A stretch of DNA of 64,000 nt from Clostridiaceae bacterium HFYG-1003 (GTDB lineage Bacteria; Bacillota; Clostridia; Clostridiales; Clostridiaceae): contig CP102060.1 of NCBI GenBank assembly GCA_024579835.1, forward strand, positions 2,083,558 to 2,147,557, in the 5' to 3' direction. This document shows, one piece after another, positions 8,689 through 18,018 of this stretch. Within the stretch, counting starts at the first letter, position 1. Every line of letters starts with the position of its first letter. The notes beneath the pieces are model-generated. The model searched no databases. It saw nothing but the letters and a program-made list of their open reading frames with translations, and was not told the origin of the DNA. Made by a program: the position numbers and the translations under genes.

Positions 8689-9279
8689 TTAAGCCAGCAA
8701 TAGACTGATGGCACTGTAGAACAGCATCAGAGCCATCACTCCGTTGGCTGCCCCCCAGTATTTCTTCAGCACACTGCTGAGCAGAGCTCCGGCAAGAGCC
8801 CAGATCAGAGCACAAAGGGTTGCGATGAGAAGCATGAGTCCGGCAAAGGCAAGAACATTCGGCAGGCTGGAATCATACGGCAAAACATAGGCGGTGTATA
8901 CAGTGATCGCCCAGATGTAGGCTTTGACATTGAAAAACTGCAGGAAAAATGCGCGTTGAAAGTCAAGTTCCGCAGCCTGGGCTGTTCCGGCAGATGGCCG
9001 GCTTCGCACAATGGTCCATGCGATCCAGACAATATAGCCGCTCCCGATGTATTTCATGTATTTGAGCATTTGGGGAAGGATCTCAGATAAGGTGGCACTG
9101 AACAATCCGCACAGCAACAGAACCGCCAGTAATCCCAGGACAAGTCCCCCAAAAATGGAACGACTTTTTCGGAAACCAAAGTAGCCGGCAGCATTCATGG
9201 CGACAATGTTAATAGGACCCGGGGTGATGGAAGTTATCAAGTTGTACGAAAAAAAGGACAGCCAGACCAAATAGCTCAT
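8689..9279 (-). CDS. LysE/RhtB family amino acid exporter
   Basis: A 196-residue protein with six predicted membrane helices, the usual size for LysE/RhtB exporters. The N-terminal signature ITSITPGPINIVAMNAAGYF (about residues 16-35) holds the conserved TPGP and N of the family. Members export amino acids or their analogues in exchange for protons. It is a single gene with its own terminator, and no LysG-like regulator is adjacent. Confidence 0.87.
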   Translation of the reverse strand: MSYLVWLSFFSYNLITSITPGPINIVAMNAAGYFGFRKSRSIFGGLVLGLLAVLLLCGLFSATLSEILPQMLKYMKYIGSGYIVWIAWTIVRSRPSAGTAQAAELDFQRAFFLQFFNVKAYIWAITVYTAYVLPYDSSLPNVLAFAGLMLLIATLCALIWALAGALLSSVLKKYWGAANGVMALMLFYSAISLLLA

Positions 9280-9447
9280 AACTCATCCCTCACTCAGTTT
9301 TTACATTCGTCCATTTTGGTGAATCTTGGGTCCAGTATGGATGCTTAGTATTACGATGTTATACCTGACTCAATATGTTGAATCCATCATACCACATGGT
9401 ACTTTTTTGAAAAATGAGAAGTATTTTAAGGAAAAAGCAGGATCGCA

Positions 9448-9558
9448 TCATTTGCGAACCTGCATACTGGATCGCAGCATCATATTTTCAGAAATCGTCA
9501 TGGACCCGATCATGGCATCTTCATGTCGATCAACCGGCACATAGCCAATTGATACTAT
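9448..9558 (-). pseudogene. remnant of sugar/nucleoside ABC transporter ATPase
   Basis: The minus strand encodes SIGYVPVDRHEDAMIGSMTI then SENMMLR. This matches the second-ATPase motif GYVPEDRxxxGLxxxxTxxENxxL of RbsA/YufO-type ABC proteins. Only about 35 codons remain, without start or flanking domains, so it is a gene relic. The match is from memory of the motif, not a search. Confidence 0.5.
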
Positions 9559-9609
9559 TGTCGTTTGAAACACCCGATCGGAAATGGGAGAATTCAGCAG
9601 CACTAAAAA

Positions 9610-9657
9610 CACAAAAACACCCGCAACCAGCTCACTGGTTTTCTGATTGCAGGGTGT
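9610..9657 (-). terminator. probable terminator of radical SAM gene
   Basis: A hairpin with ACACCC/GGGTGT outer and ACCAG/CTGGT inner pairing is followed on the minus strand by TTTTTGTGTTTTT. It sits about 135 bp past the stop. Confidence 0.6.
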
Positions 9658-9793
9658 ATTCCTATCGAAACTACCTATCATTTGAAATGCCATACCATTC
9701 TCTTCTGATTTTGATCGGGATGCAGATTTTGGACCACGAATCCGTCTTTTTCCTGTTTTCTAATTAATACTTGACGTAATTCCGCTTTGTTTG

Positions 9794-10717
9794 TTATTCC
9801 AGAGACCACCGGGTCCACTTGGCCATATCTTTTGATCTCATATCACGATCCGACCAGTTAAAAATAACTTGAGAAATTCGATCCAGCAATCGGCTTTTCT
9901 GCTCCGGAAGCTTTCCTTTCAGAATCAGGGCATTCGTTTTATGCGTCCCGTTGAATATGGTGTTTCGCATATTCAGATGCTCCAGCAGCAGCTGCTCCTC
10001 CCGGATTGAATCGAGGACATTCAGCCGGGCAAACTCTCTGGTTCTGACTTTTTCGATCAGCTTGGCGTCCTTGAACAGGACCAGGGTGACGACACAGATC
10101 ACTTCAGGGTTCACCTGGGACAAAAGACTGGCGGTATCCAATGCATTCTCCCGGCTCAACCGCTTTCCCCCAAGCCCAAGCATGATGTAGGTTGAGTAGC
10201 TTATACCGGCCTCTTCCAGAGCCAGCAGAGCCGCCTGGGTTTCCTGCCTGGTGACGCCCTTTTTGTGAAAATCCAGAATTTCATCATTCCCCGATTCGAC
10301 TCCGAGGGAGAGGTTTCCATACCCATGATTTTTGAGTTCCAGCAGCTCCTCCGGACTTTTTCTGAGGACATCGTCAACCCGGGCAAAGCTGCTGATCGTC
10401 TTTACCTGCGGGAAGCTTGCTTTCACCAGCTGAGCAATCCGAATCAGCGTCTTTGCGTCAAGACAAAAGGGATTGCCGCCCGCCAGAACAATTCGCTCCA
10501 CGGGGCGTCTGGACTGGCTGTAATGTGCTTTTAGAGCTTCCAGTTTTTTCTCAATGTCTGTGAAACCCAAAAATCGAAAAGTCTGGTTATGATTCAGATC
10601 ACAATAGAGGCACCGGTTCCAGCTGCAGCCCAGAGTAACAGGCACTGCCAGACTGCAGGCCTGAGTCATTGGCACATAGAAGTACTGGCCATAATCCTGA
10701 TATACATCATGAAGCAT
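9794..10717 (-). CDS. radical SAM protein
   Basis: A 307-residue radical SAM enzyme. The cluster motif is GCSWNRCLYC (C-x4-C-x2-C, about residues 30-40), the form seen in COG1032/Elp3-like proteins. Next come LAGGNPF (the GGE-like SAM-binding region) and NLSLGVESGNDEIL, then TYIMLGLGG. There is no extra Fe-S or B12 domain. The start at 10717 is favoured by GAGGAGGAGGGGGAG directly upstream. A longer frame reaches 10798 without such a site. Its function is unassigned; neighbouring genes do not point to a pathway. Confidence 0.85.
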   Translation of the reverse strand: MLHDVYQDYGQYFYVPMTQACSLAVPVTLGCSWNRCLYCDLNHNQTFRFLGFTDIEKKLEALKAHYSQSRRPVERIVLAGGNPFCLDAKTLIRIAQLVKASFPQVKTISSFARVDDVLRKSPEELLELKNHGYGNLSLGVESGNDEILDFHKKGVTRQETQAALLALEEAGISYSTYIMLGLGGKRLSRENALDTASLLSQVNPEVICVVTLVLFKDAKLIEKVRTREFARLNVLDSIREEQLLLEHLNMRNTIFNGTHKTNALILKGKLPEQKSRLLDRISQVIFNWSDRDMRSKDMAKWTRWSLE

Positions 10718-10819
10718 CTCCCCCTCCTCCTCTCGATGAAGCAGCTGCAACACCGATCTGTTTAACTGTATCCATCGTGTCTTGGTCTTGCAGACCAACG
10801 GACATACACTTCAATCGCT

Positions 10820-12478
10820 TTATTTTCTGTTCATGAGATTGTTCCGGAGACGGCTTAGTCCGCTCGTGCGTCCTTCCTTCTTCTGTGAATGGTTTTTGTG
10901 ATTCACCTCGATCATCAGTACTTTGTCATCCTCCTGCAGAACGGTTTCCCCATCCGGCACAATAATATGGGCACCCTGTCGCTGTACCATGATAATCAGA
11001 CGATGTTCCAGATCGTTCAGGTCCTGGATCCTCCGGTTCTGCCACTGATGTCCGTGGGGAATTGAAAATTCAATCAGTTCCTGGCCGCTTTCATCAAAAT
11101 GTGTTTCCCCTCCCAGAATGATCAAATCGCCCTCGCGAATGATGGTATCCCCTCTGGGAATGATTGTCTGGCCGCCCCGGTCAATCTTGGCGACAATAAA
11201 GTCAAACGTCAGATTCAGGTCCCGCACTCTGGTTCCAATCAGGCTGCTGCCCGGTTCAATCCTGGTTTCCAGAAAGCCGATTTGTGCCTTGTCCTGGTAG
11301 TAATTAAAGGTCTGGAGCACCGTATCATTGGGATCAAGCATTGCCCAGCGCTTTGCCGCCACCGGCATCAGCGAACCCTGAATGAGGGAAGACAACAGAC
11401 ACACTCCGAACACAATGTGGTAAATGTCCACCGATACCGAGGCACCGCTGTTAACCGCCATGATCGCAAAAGCAATCGCCGCCGCACCCCGGATTCCCGC
11501 CAGGGACAGAATATTCAGCTGATTTTTCTTCAGGCCGAAGGGCAGCATCAGGCCGTAGACCGTCAGGGGTCTGGCAATAAGCGTCATAAAAAGCATAATG
11601 CCCAGGGCCATGGGAAAGGCTGCCAGGAAACTGCTGAAATCAGACAGCAGACCTAATATAAAGAAAAGTCCGATCTGCATGATCTCCGTAAATCCATCAA
11701 AGAAGAAGACTATTTCCCGTTTGCCGTGGAATTCCATATTGCCCAGATAGATGCCGAGAATATACAGTGCCAGGAATCCATTTCCGCCCAGCAGTCCGGT
11801 TGTCGCAAAGGTGACAAGAATTGCCGCTGCCATAAATACCGCATACAGACCATCCGCCCGGATTCTCATGCTGCGGAACAGATAGCCCATGCTGAGAGCG
11901 AATACGGCGCCCAGGCCCAGGCCAATGGCGATCTGTGAAATAATCAGGAGCGGAATGGATACATCGGATCCGATAATAAGCGACAGGAACACCATGGTCA
12001 TGGTATAGGCCGTCGGGTCATTGGATCCGCTTTCCAGCTCCAGCATCGGGGCTGTACTGTACTTTAAATTCAGGTTCTTGGAACGCAGGATGTTGGAGAC
12101 ACTGGCAAAGTCAGTGGAACCTACGATGGATCCGATGAGCAGGCCCTCCAGCAGACTTAACCCCAGAACAAAATGGCAGAATAAGCCTGTGATGACGGCG
12201 GTGGCCAGTACACCGAGCGAACTCAGGACGATGGCCTCTTTGGCAACCGGCCGCGCCATCTTCCATCGGGTGCCAAATCCACCGTAGAACATGATTACCA
12301 TCAGCGCGACGGTCGCGAATCCATCCGAGAATTCATAGTCGTTGAACTGTATGCCCAACGCGCCAAAGCCCATTCCCAGGACGATGAACAGCAGCAGCGC
12401 CGGTATTCCGTGCTTGTTGGAAACCCGGATCGCAATTAATGCTAAAATCAAAATAATACCGGTTACTAAATATTGCAT
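10820..12478 (-). CDS. nhaP2: K+/H+ antiporter, CvrA/NhaP2-type with TrkA-C domain
   Basis: A 552-residue CPA1-type cation/proton antiporter. Residues 1-385 form about 12 membrane helices with the family features FGALGIQFNDYEFSDGFATV, GSIVGSTDFASV (the STD motif near the ion site) and AGIRGAAAIAFAIMA. Residues about 400-480 resemble an RCK_C/TrkA-C ligand-binding domain (IGTRVRDLNLTFDFIVAKID), followed by another small domain (GHQWQNRRIQDLNDLEHRLI). This layout is that of NhaP2/CvrA, which exports K+ and controls cell volume. It starts at ATG after AAGGAGTGACAT. It lies 13 nt behind the acetyltransferase gene and is probably co-transcribed with it. Confidence 0.88.
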   Translation of the reverse strand: MQYLVTGIILILALIAIRVSNKHGIPALLLFIVLGMGFGALGIQFNDYEFSDGFATVALMVIMFYGGFGTRWKMARPVAKEAIVLSSLGVLATAVITGLFCHFVLGLSLLEGLLIGSIVGSTDFASVSNILRSKNLNLKYSTAPMLELESGSNDPTAYTMTMVFLSLIIGSDVSIPLLIISQIAIGLGLGAVFALSMGYLFRSMRIRADGLYAVFMAAAILVTFATTGLLGGNGFLALYILGIYLGNMEFHGKREIVFFFDGFTEIMQIGLFFILGLLSDFSSFLAAFPMALGIMLFMTLIARPLTVYGLMLPFGLKKNQLNILSLAGIRGAAAIAFAIMAVNSGASVSVDIYHIVFGVCLLSSLIQGSLMPVAAKRWAMLDPNDTVLQTFNYYQDKAQIGFLETRIEPGSSLIGTRVRDLNLTFDFIVAKIDRGGQTIIPRGDTIIREGDLIILGGETHFDESGQELIEFSIPHGHQWQNRRIQDLNDLEHRLIIMVQRQGAHIIVPDGETVLQEDDKVLMIEVNHKNHSQKKEGRTSGLSRLRNNLMNRK

Positions 12479-12491
12479 ATGTCACTCCTTC

Positions 12492-12998
12492 TTACGTCAA
12501 TTCCAGCGACTCATCTTCCTGCTCAGCCACCTGAAGCAGCGTACTGCCTGAGAGTCGAAATACCGTCCAGTCCTCCATGGGCTGTGCCCCCAGGGAGCGA
12601 TAAAAATCGATGCTGGGCTTATTCCAGTCCAGACACCACCATTCCAGCCGTCCGCACCCTCTTTCCCGTGCGATTTGGGCAAGTTTTCGCAGAATTGCCC
12701 TGCCATAGCCCTTCTTGCGGTGTTCCTCCAGAACAAATAAGTCTTCCAGATAGATGCCGGCCCTACCCAAAAATGTGGAAAAATTATGAAAGAACAGCGC
12801 AAAGCCTACTTCTTTCTCATCGACCACCAGAAACAGAACTTCGGCCTTGTTCCGCTCAAACAGCCATTCGTTCAGCAAATCCTCCGTCGCGATGACCTCA
12901 TCTGACATTTTTTCATAATCAGCCAGTTTCTTAATAAAGTCCAAAATTAACGGCACGTCCGATTCAGTGGCGTACCTGAAATAAGATTTATTGTTCAT
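12492..12998 (-). CDS. GNAT acetyltransferase, diamine (SSAT-like)
   Basis: A 168-residue GNAT protein resembling spermidine/diamine N1-acetyltransferases. It has YLEDLFV (strand 4), HRKKGYGRAIL (the acetyl-CoA loop R-x-x-G-x-G/A) and DWNKPSIDFYRSLGAQPM, where the Tyr is the usual general acid. The ATG is preceded by AGGAATGACAG. The likely substrate is a polyamine or diamine, which fits the ureohydrolase elsewhere in the window, though the two are not linked. Probably the first gene of an operon with the antiporter. Confidence 0.85.
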   Translation of the reverse strand: MNNKSYFRYATESDVPLILDFIKKLADYEKMSDEVIATEDLLNEWLFERNKAEVLFLVVDEKEVGFALFFHNFSTFLGRAGIYLEDLFVLEEHRKKGYGRAILRKLAQIARERGCGRLEWWCLDWNKPSIDFYRSLGAQPMEDWTVFRLSGSTLLQVAEQEDESLELT

Positions 12999-13198
12999 AT
13001 CCTGTCATTCCTTTGTATTAATTGATGTCCTGCTTACATTTTATCACTGGAATCAAGAAATTATTCGATGATTTCGCATCAGTTCATCCTTTAACCGGCA
13101 TTATACCCAGAACCGTGGACGAGCGAGGAAAGAAACTCGAATGAAGCTCCAATGAACCGCGAATACGCACAATAGAACCACGATAGAACCCTGATAGA

Positions 13199-13250
13199 AC
13201 TCCGAAAAAGCTCCGAAAAACTCTGAAAAACTCTGAAAAACTCCGAAAAA
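13199..13250. repeat. tandem repeat, unit CTCYGAAAAA x5
   Basis: Five consecutive 10-11 nt units differ only by C/T at position 4 and one extra G. Looser GATAGAACC repeats precede them (about 13171-13200). Confidence 0.85.
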
Positions 13251-13282
13251 ATCAGGGACCGAACATTGAATCAGCCCCTGAG
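13245..13282 (-). terminator. terminator of FMN/FAD lipoprotein gene
   Basis: On the minus strand TCAGGG pairs with CCCTGA and is followed by TTTTTT (the A-run of the last tandem repeat). Confidence 0.65.
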
Positions 13283-13321
13283 GATTCTTGATATGCTTTG
13301 TCCGGACTTTCGTCCAGAGCT

Positions 13322-15715
13322 CTATTTGCTCTTTACATATTTTGCAGCGCTTTCTCCGCAGATGTACCCTGAGGTCAGCACCCAGCCGTTATTGGCTCCG
13401 CCAAAAGTCACATAGGGTTTTTTCTCGCTGAAGAGCACACCGGCACTGTCACTGCCTACGGCATACAGCCCGGGAATGGGATCGCCAGAAGTTTTCAACA
13501 CCTGCAGATCCGAATTGACATCGAGTCCGGCACAAGTATTGTAGGAATAACTGGCCATTTTCACCGCATAATAAGGTCCTTCGCCTATTTTGACGAGGAA
13601 TTCTGCGGGTTTTTTAAACTCCGTATCGGTACCGCTTCCGACGTAGCCGTTGTAATCAGCAACCGTCTTTGCCAGAATGTCCGGCTGAATGCCGATCAGA
13701 CCTGCCAGCTCTTCAATGGTTTCCGCTTTGAAGACAAAACCTTCCTTCACCGCTGCCTCCAGAACATCGAACGCTTCAGGAAGCGGTGTATTTTTCGGAA
13801 TGGGACCATTGTATCCGAGATACCGCGAAGCGGGTCCTCCCGGCTGGTTCTTGAATCCGTTGTCCCGAATCTTATTGATCTGCTCGGTGCTCCAGATACT
13901 GTAGTAATTGGGGCCGGCCCGCCATGGATCCAGCATGGAAATTCCGGTTTCCGAGGCAAACCGCTTGCCATCCAGTCCGACTGCCAGACTGTCGGAAGAA
14001 ATTCCCATAAACATCGGGAGATCGGCCACCGACCAGGCTTCCGGCTTCCCTGTGATAGCACTGTAGGTGCCTTCCAGGTAGTTCACCTTAAATCCCAGAC
14101 CTGGCTGCAGGAAAGCAGCCGAACCGGACATATGGACTTCCGGAGGCATGCCGATATTATAGGTAGCCGCTCCGTTGTCAATGGCAGCCTGAATCATTTT
14201 TCCGTCATTCCGGGCACTGCCATATACCTTCCATTCACCCTTCAGCGGATAGTACTGATCAGACAGATACTTCTTCAGCATGTCCCCGTTGCCAAGGAAT
14301 CCGCCCGTGGCCATTACCACCGCTTTGGCTTTGATGGTGTAGTCTGTATTCGTGACTTTGTTATGGGCTTTTACTCCAACGACTGCGCCCTGATCATCCG
14401 TGATCAGCTCGGTGGCTTCCGTCTCCAGCATATAGTCACCGCCCAGGCTCTTGAACTTTTCGACCAGGCGATCAAAGTTAGCTGCGACTTCGCCCCGTTT
14501 GTCCGTTTTAAAGTACCACTGGAATTTCACTTCGTACCAGTCCTGTGGCGTAAATCCAGGTTTGGCATCAAAATCAAAGACAATGCCTTGTTCCAAAGCC
14601 AGCCAGTCAAAAGCTTCTCCGGACTTGGCAAAGAAAAGATCCAGCATTTCCTTTTTCGCGTCGCCTTCCGTATACTCCCACCAGGCTTTGTATAACGCAT
14701 CGGCGTCGGTGTAATCTTTGCCGCCGTTATATTGTTTTTTTACTTTGGGCGGATTGATTGACATGATTTCGGAAGTCAGTGCCGTTGTTCCGCCGTACCG
14801 GGCCTGTTTTTCAATGGCCAGAACCTTGGCACCCTCCTCTGCTGCCCGCAGAGCCGTGTAGGTTCCCGCACCGCCCATGCCTACCACCAGAACATCCGTC
14901 GTCAGTTCTTTCTGAGTGAGCTCTGGTTTTACGACCTTGATAAACTGCAGCAGCGCATCCTCGGAAGATCCGCCCGCCTTCAGCGCCTGTTTCAGGCAGT
15001 CTTCAACCGCCAGCTTGGCAGCATTGCTGGTTGATGTAGCGCCAGTAACACCATCGATTCCCACGCTTTGAGCCTCCACGATTCGCGGAAACAGTGCCTT
15101 CTCTACGGTATCGATCATGGTGGTTGTATCGCCGGATTGATCCGTCAGCCGAACGGCAGTGATTTTGTCCTCGGTCACATCCACTTCCACAACTGTCGGA
15201 TAAGCCAGACTGAAACCGACCGCCTTGGCCGTGTAGGTTCCCGGCTTCATCTTGACCGATACTTCGGTTTTCGTTGCTTCCGCCTGTCGGAAACAATCCG
15301 CGGCAGCTTGAATCACCGCCTGAGAAGTCATCGTAGCACCTGAAACAATGTCGATCTTGCTGTTGTTAGCGGCTTGGATCCGTTCAGCCAGTACCGGAAG
15401 TGCCTTGCCGCCAATTTCAGCCGTTTCAGTAGCTCCCACTGCTTCAACCTTGGTTGCCTCATCCCCTGCTAAGGTGATGGAAACGCTGACCGGCCCGCCA
15501 TAGCCCGAAGCCTCGGCGGTATACGTTCCGTCTTTATATTGCTGTGCCTGGCCAGTGGTGGTGGCAGGCTGAGTTTGTCCTGAAGTAGTGATTGCTGTCG
15601 TGCTTGAAGGAGCCGTAGTCAGTGCTGTTGTTGTATTCGTGCCTCCGCCGGTGTCGCATCCCAAGAGAATCATCAATGTCGAAAGAAATAGCGCGATTAA
15701 TTTTCGTTTCATCAT
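13322..15715 (-). CDS. FAD-dependent fumarate-reductase-like lipoprotein with two FMN-binding domains
   Basis: A 797-residue flavoprotein predicted to sit outside the membrane. It has a lipoprotein signal peptide (lipobox LLGC, Cys 20) and a Thr/Ser-rich linker to residue 58. Two FMN_bind domains (about 62-145 and 158-244) follow, with covalent-FMN motifs DIVSGATMTS and DGVTGATSTS. The FAD domain of the flavocytochrome c/fumarate reductase/urocanate reductase family (272-797) starts with the nucleotide loop VVGMGGAGTYTALRAAEEGA. The EGxRGxG segment with the fumarate-reductase proton-donor Arg is not obvious, so the acceptor may not be fumarate. FMN is normally attached by ApbE, for which no gene is visible here. 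Starts at ATG after GAGAGGCGAC. A single-gene unit. Confidence 0.9.
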   Translation of the reverse strand: MMKRKLIALFLSTLMILLGCDTGGGTNTTTALTTAPSSTTAITTSGQTQPATTTGQAQQYKDGTYTAEASGYGGPVSVSITLAGDEATKVEAVGATETAEIGGKALPVLAERIQAANNSKIDIVSGATMTSQAVIQAAADCFRQAEATKTEVSVKMKPGTYTAKAVGFSLAYPTVVEVDVTEDKITAVRLTDQSGDTTTMIDTVEKALFPRIVEAQSVGIDGVTGATSTSNAAKLAVEDCLKQALKAGGSSEDALLQFIKVVKPELTQKELTTDVLVVGMGGAGTYTALRAAEEGAKVLAIEKQARYGGTTALTSEIMSINPPKVKKQYNGGKDYTDADALYKAWWEYTEGDAKKEMLDLFFAKSGEAFDWLALEQGIVFDFDAKPGFTPQDWYEVKFQWYFKTDKRGEVAANFDRLVEKFKSLGGDYMLETEATELITDDQGAVVGVKAHNKVTNTDYTIKAKAVVMATGGFLGNGDMLKKYLSDQYYPLKGEWKVYGSARNDGKMIQAAIDNGAATYNIGMPPEVHMSGSAAFLQPGLGFKVNYLEGTYSAITGKPEAWSVADLPMFMGISSDSLAVGLDGKRFASETGISMLDPWRAGPNYYSIWSTEQINKIRDNGFKNQPGGPASRYLGYNGPIPKNTPLPEAFDVLEAAVKEGFVFKAETIEELAGLIGIQPDILAKTVADYNGYVGSGTDTEFKKPAEFLVKIGEGPYYAVKMASYSYNTCAGLDVNSDLQVLKTSGDPIPGLYAVGSDSAGVLFSEKKPYVTFGGANNGWVLTSGYICGESAAKYVKSK

Positions 15716-16098
15716 GTCGCCTCTCTTTCATTAAGTTTTTGTCAACTTAATGATATCACGGTTAATATTTTAATAAAAAGAATGCAATGAAGGAAAAGTT
15801 AGTTATCTCAACAACTTTTCTTAGATGTTCCTTCTTCTCCGACATGAATCAGAACGTTTGGACCATCCTCGATTTTATCTTTATCCGTTACCTTAAAATA
15901 TTACAATAAAAGGAAAAAAAAAGAATGATTCCAGATTTCCGGAATCACTCCCTCTTCGCAATAATTTTCGCAGTACTCAATCACCTGATCAATCCAATCA
16001 TGGAACTCATCCCGGCACAGACTGCTCCGGAACGAATCCGGAGTGAAAGAAAATCACAAGACATCCAGTTCATCCGCTCAACCCGTCGGCTCCGATAT
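15716..16098. other. intergenic
   Basis: Upstream region of the lipoprotein reductase, AT-rich near 15740-15910, plus the terminator of the following gene (15912-15947). No coding sequence is supported. Confidence 0.5.
15912..15947 (-). terminator. strong rho-independent terminator
   Basis: On the minus strand TGATTCC pairs with GGAATCA and is followed by CTTTTTTTTTCC. It ends the transcript of the small lipoprotein gene at 16099-16509. Confidence 0.85.
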
Positions 16099-16509
16099 TT
16101 ATTGAGACGGTCGAAGTTCAATCCAGAATGAGCCCTGATGATCCTTGGCTTCCACCCAGACGTAATATTCACCGGGTTCCGGCAGCGTGATTGCAAACTG
16201 CGAGGTCTGAACATTGTCATACCGGTCAATCACCACATCCCTGGCATTATTCTTCGCCACTACGATGGCGATGGAACCGCTCACTGTCTCCACTTCGACA
16301 TCCAGGACCGGCCGGGTCCCCCGAACCGCGAAAATGGTTTCGGCTTTTTTCCCATTCATTTTGGAATAGCGCATGGCCATTCCATCCATCAGCGGAAAGG
16401 TTCGGGGATTCATCACACTGTAGCTGGATCCCCCGGAACAGGCGGTTGCCAGTACCAGCAGACAAATGGTCAGGAAGAATCCAAGCGTTCCTCTCATGTG
16501 GTTTTTCAT
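16099..16509 (-). CDS. small hypothetical lipoprotein, beta-rich
   Basis: A 136-residue secreted protein with a type II signal peptide (GFFLTICLLVLATAC, Cys near 24). The rest alternates short hydrophobic strands, ending in QFAITLPEPGEYYVWVEAKD, which resembles a small Ig-like or pre-peptidase (PPC-like) beta domain. The ATG at 16509 is chosen because it begins the signal peptide and GGGGGAG lies upstream. A longer frame to 16620 has no hydrophobic start. Function unknown. Confidence 0.72.
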   Translation of the reverse strand: MKNHMRGTLGFFLTICLLVLATACSGGSSYSVMNPRTFPLMDGMAMRYSKMNGKKAETIFAVRGTRPVLDVEVETVSGSIAIVVAKNNARDVVIDRYDNVQTSQFAITLPEPGEYYVWVEAKDHQGSFWIELRPSQ

Positions 16510-16610
16510 GGAATCATCTCCCCCGGTTTTTATTTCTTCTGTTTCCTCCATTATATTCCTTTTTTCAGGTAGCTGCCTCTCCCGCCCAAGCCCTTTGCCC
16601 GATCGAACCG

Positions 16611-16645
16611 AACGGCCCACTGCCTGTTTCAGGCAATGGGCCGTT
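16611..16645. terminator. bidirectional hairpin terminator
   Basis: A 16-bp stem with one mismatch (AACGGCCCA...TGGGCCGTT) lies past the end of the VOC gene. The T-tract is weak on either strand. Confidence 0.6.
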
Positions 16646-16682
16646 TATTATGGCAGAAGCGGAACCTGTGTTCCAAACGAAA

Positions 16683-17189
16683 CTACTTGCCCGTTCCGAC
16701 TGTTCCCGGTTCATCCTGATTGCCAGCTCCGGCAGCCCTCAGTTCATCGACCAGGATCTTTTTCATGGCCATCATGGCGCGGATCTGTTCGTCTGTAACC
16801 AGGAGTTTTGCCATGTTGTCAGGCACAATCTGCCAGGAGACGCCAAACCGGTCTTTGCACCAGCCGCATTGTTCCGCTTCGGGCACATGAGATAATTTGC
16901 TCCAGTAATAGTCGATTTCCGCCTGATCCCTGCACTCAATCGTGAAGGAAATCGCTTCACTAAACTGAAAATAGGGTCCTCCGTCCGTTCCAAGGAACGG
17001 CTGATGATTCAGATTGAACCGTGCTGAGAGAACTTTATCAGTCATCCCCTGAAAATGGATATCCAGTTCCTCTCGGGGATACCTGACCAGCTCCACCAGC
17101 TCAGAGTCAGGAAAAACGCTGATATAGTAATGAATCGCTTCCTCGCCGTTATTGTCCGGAAAGCAAAGGGATGGAATGATGGATTTCAT
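16683..17189 (-). CDS. VOC family protein (PhnB/glyoxalase-like)
   Basis: A 168-residue protein with the VOC fold of the PhnB-like group often mislabelled 3-demethylubiquinone methyltransferase. It has SIIPSLCFPDNNGEEAIHYY at the start, SFTIECRDQAEIDYYWSKLS and GWCKDRFGVSWQIVP near residue 115-130. The residues after about 130 form an amphipathic tail. The ATG follows GGAAAGGAGCAACTG. The biochemical role of these proteins is mostly unknown. Single-gene unit. Confidence 0.83.
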   Translation of the reverse strand: MKSIIPSLCFPDNNGEEAIHYYISVFPDSELVELVRYPREELDIHFQGMTDKVLSARFNLNHQPFLGTDGGPYFQFSEAISFTIECRDQAEIDYYWSKLSHVPEAEQCGWCKDRFGVSWQIVPDNMAKLLVTDEQIRAMMAMKKILVDELRAAGAGNQDEPGTVGTGK

Positions 17190-17306
17190 CAGTTGCTCCT
17201 TTCCAAGAGTTAACTTGAGCTATTGAATGTTTTATGCCCCGATTATACCACCTGAATTCCCTTCAGTTTTCTCCACCAGGCGACGATTCCGTCAACAATC
17301 TGTGAA

Positions 17307-17879
17307 TCATTCCCTATCGATCGGCGTTCCCCATGAAGCTGGCTCCTGCTCAGATTCGGGATCGACCTGTAAGCCCATGGCCAGTGCGTCATAGAAGCAG
17401 CCATCGATTCGTAAGTCCCGGGTCAGCTTTCCCTCCACCTGAAATCCCAATCTAAGATACAGCCGGATTGCTCGCTCATTGTCGCTTCGCACCCGCAGAT
17501 TAATTTTCCGGATGCCGTTTTGTCCGCTCCATTGGATCAGCTCTTGAATCAGCTGCCGGGCGATGCCCTGCCCCCACCACTTCTGACGAACCGTGATCCC
17601 CAACTCCCCCAGATGGGCAATCCGCGGACGCTTGCCTGAATGAAAGGTCAGGTTGCCCACGATCTCTCCCTCTGCGATCGCTATCAAAAAAAGGGTGCGC
17701 TCCTGCTTTACGGCGGCTTCCAGAAAAAGAACTTCCTGTTCCAGGCTCATTCCAAATTCCCCTGGCCCAAACGTCAAGTTATCACTTTCAGCGGAAACCA
17801 CCTCAAGATAATCCAACATCGCTTGCGCATCCTCCACCTGTACCCGGCGAATTTCCCATTGCTGACTTCTGCTGTCCAT
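17307..17879 (-). CDS. GNAT family N-acetyltransferase
   Basis: A 190-residue RimJ/RimL-like acetyltransferase. Residues 8-160 form the GNAT core, with IAHLGELGITVRQKWWGQGI (acetyl-CoA loop QKWWGQG) and INLRVRSDNERAIRLYLRLG, the C-terminal GNAT signature. The ATG at 17879 is preceded by AAAGGAGACACG. The frame stays open upstream but into the IS boundary. An IS element begins 53 bp upstream of this start, so the native promoter may have been displaced. Confidence 0.87.
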   Translation of the reverse strand: MDSRSQQWEIRRVQVEDAQAMLDYLEVVSAESDNLTFGPGEFGMSLEQEVLFLEAAVKQERTLFLIAIAEGEIVGNLTFHSGKRPRIAHLGELGITVRQKWWGQGIARQLIQELIQWSGQNGIRKINLRVRSDNERAIRLYLRLGFQVEGKLTRDLRIDGCFYDALAMGLQVDPESEQEPASWGTPIDRE

Positions 17880-18018
17880 CGTGTCTCCTTTTTCGAAACC
17901 TGTTGGTATCTCCCAGGTTCTCTTCCAAGTATTATAACCCCAATTCCCGGAAATAGTATAGTCTACACCCTCGGTTTGATCTCCCAATTGGGTGACATAG
18001 ATGTTGGATTTCCCTCGA

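Larger units (their letters stand above)
9280..9793. other. intergenic with gene remnant
   Basis: Holds the 5' region of the LysE gene, an imperfect hairpin near 9437-9464, an ABC-ATPase remnant (9448-9558) and the terminator for the radical SAM gene (9610-9657). Confidence 0.5.
12999..13321. other. intergenic with short tandem repeats
   Basis: No gene. It holds tandem GATAGAACC-like and CTCYGAAAAA repeats and the terminator of the lipoprotein reductase. Confidence 0.55.
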
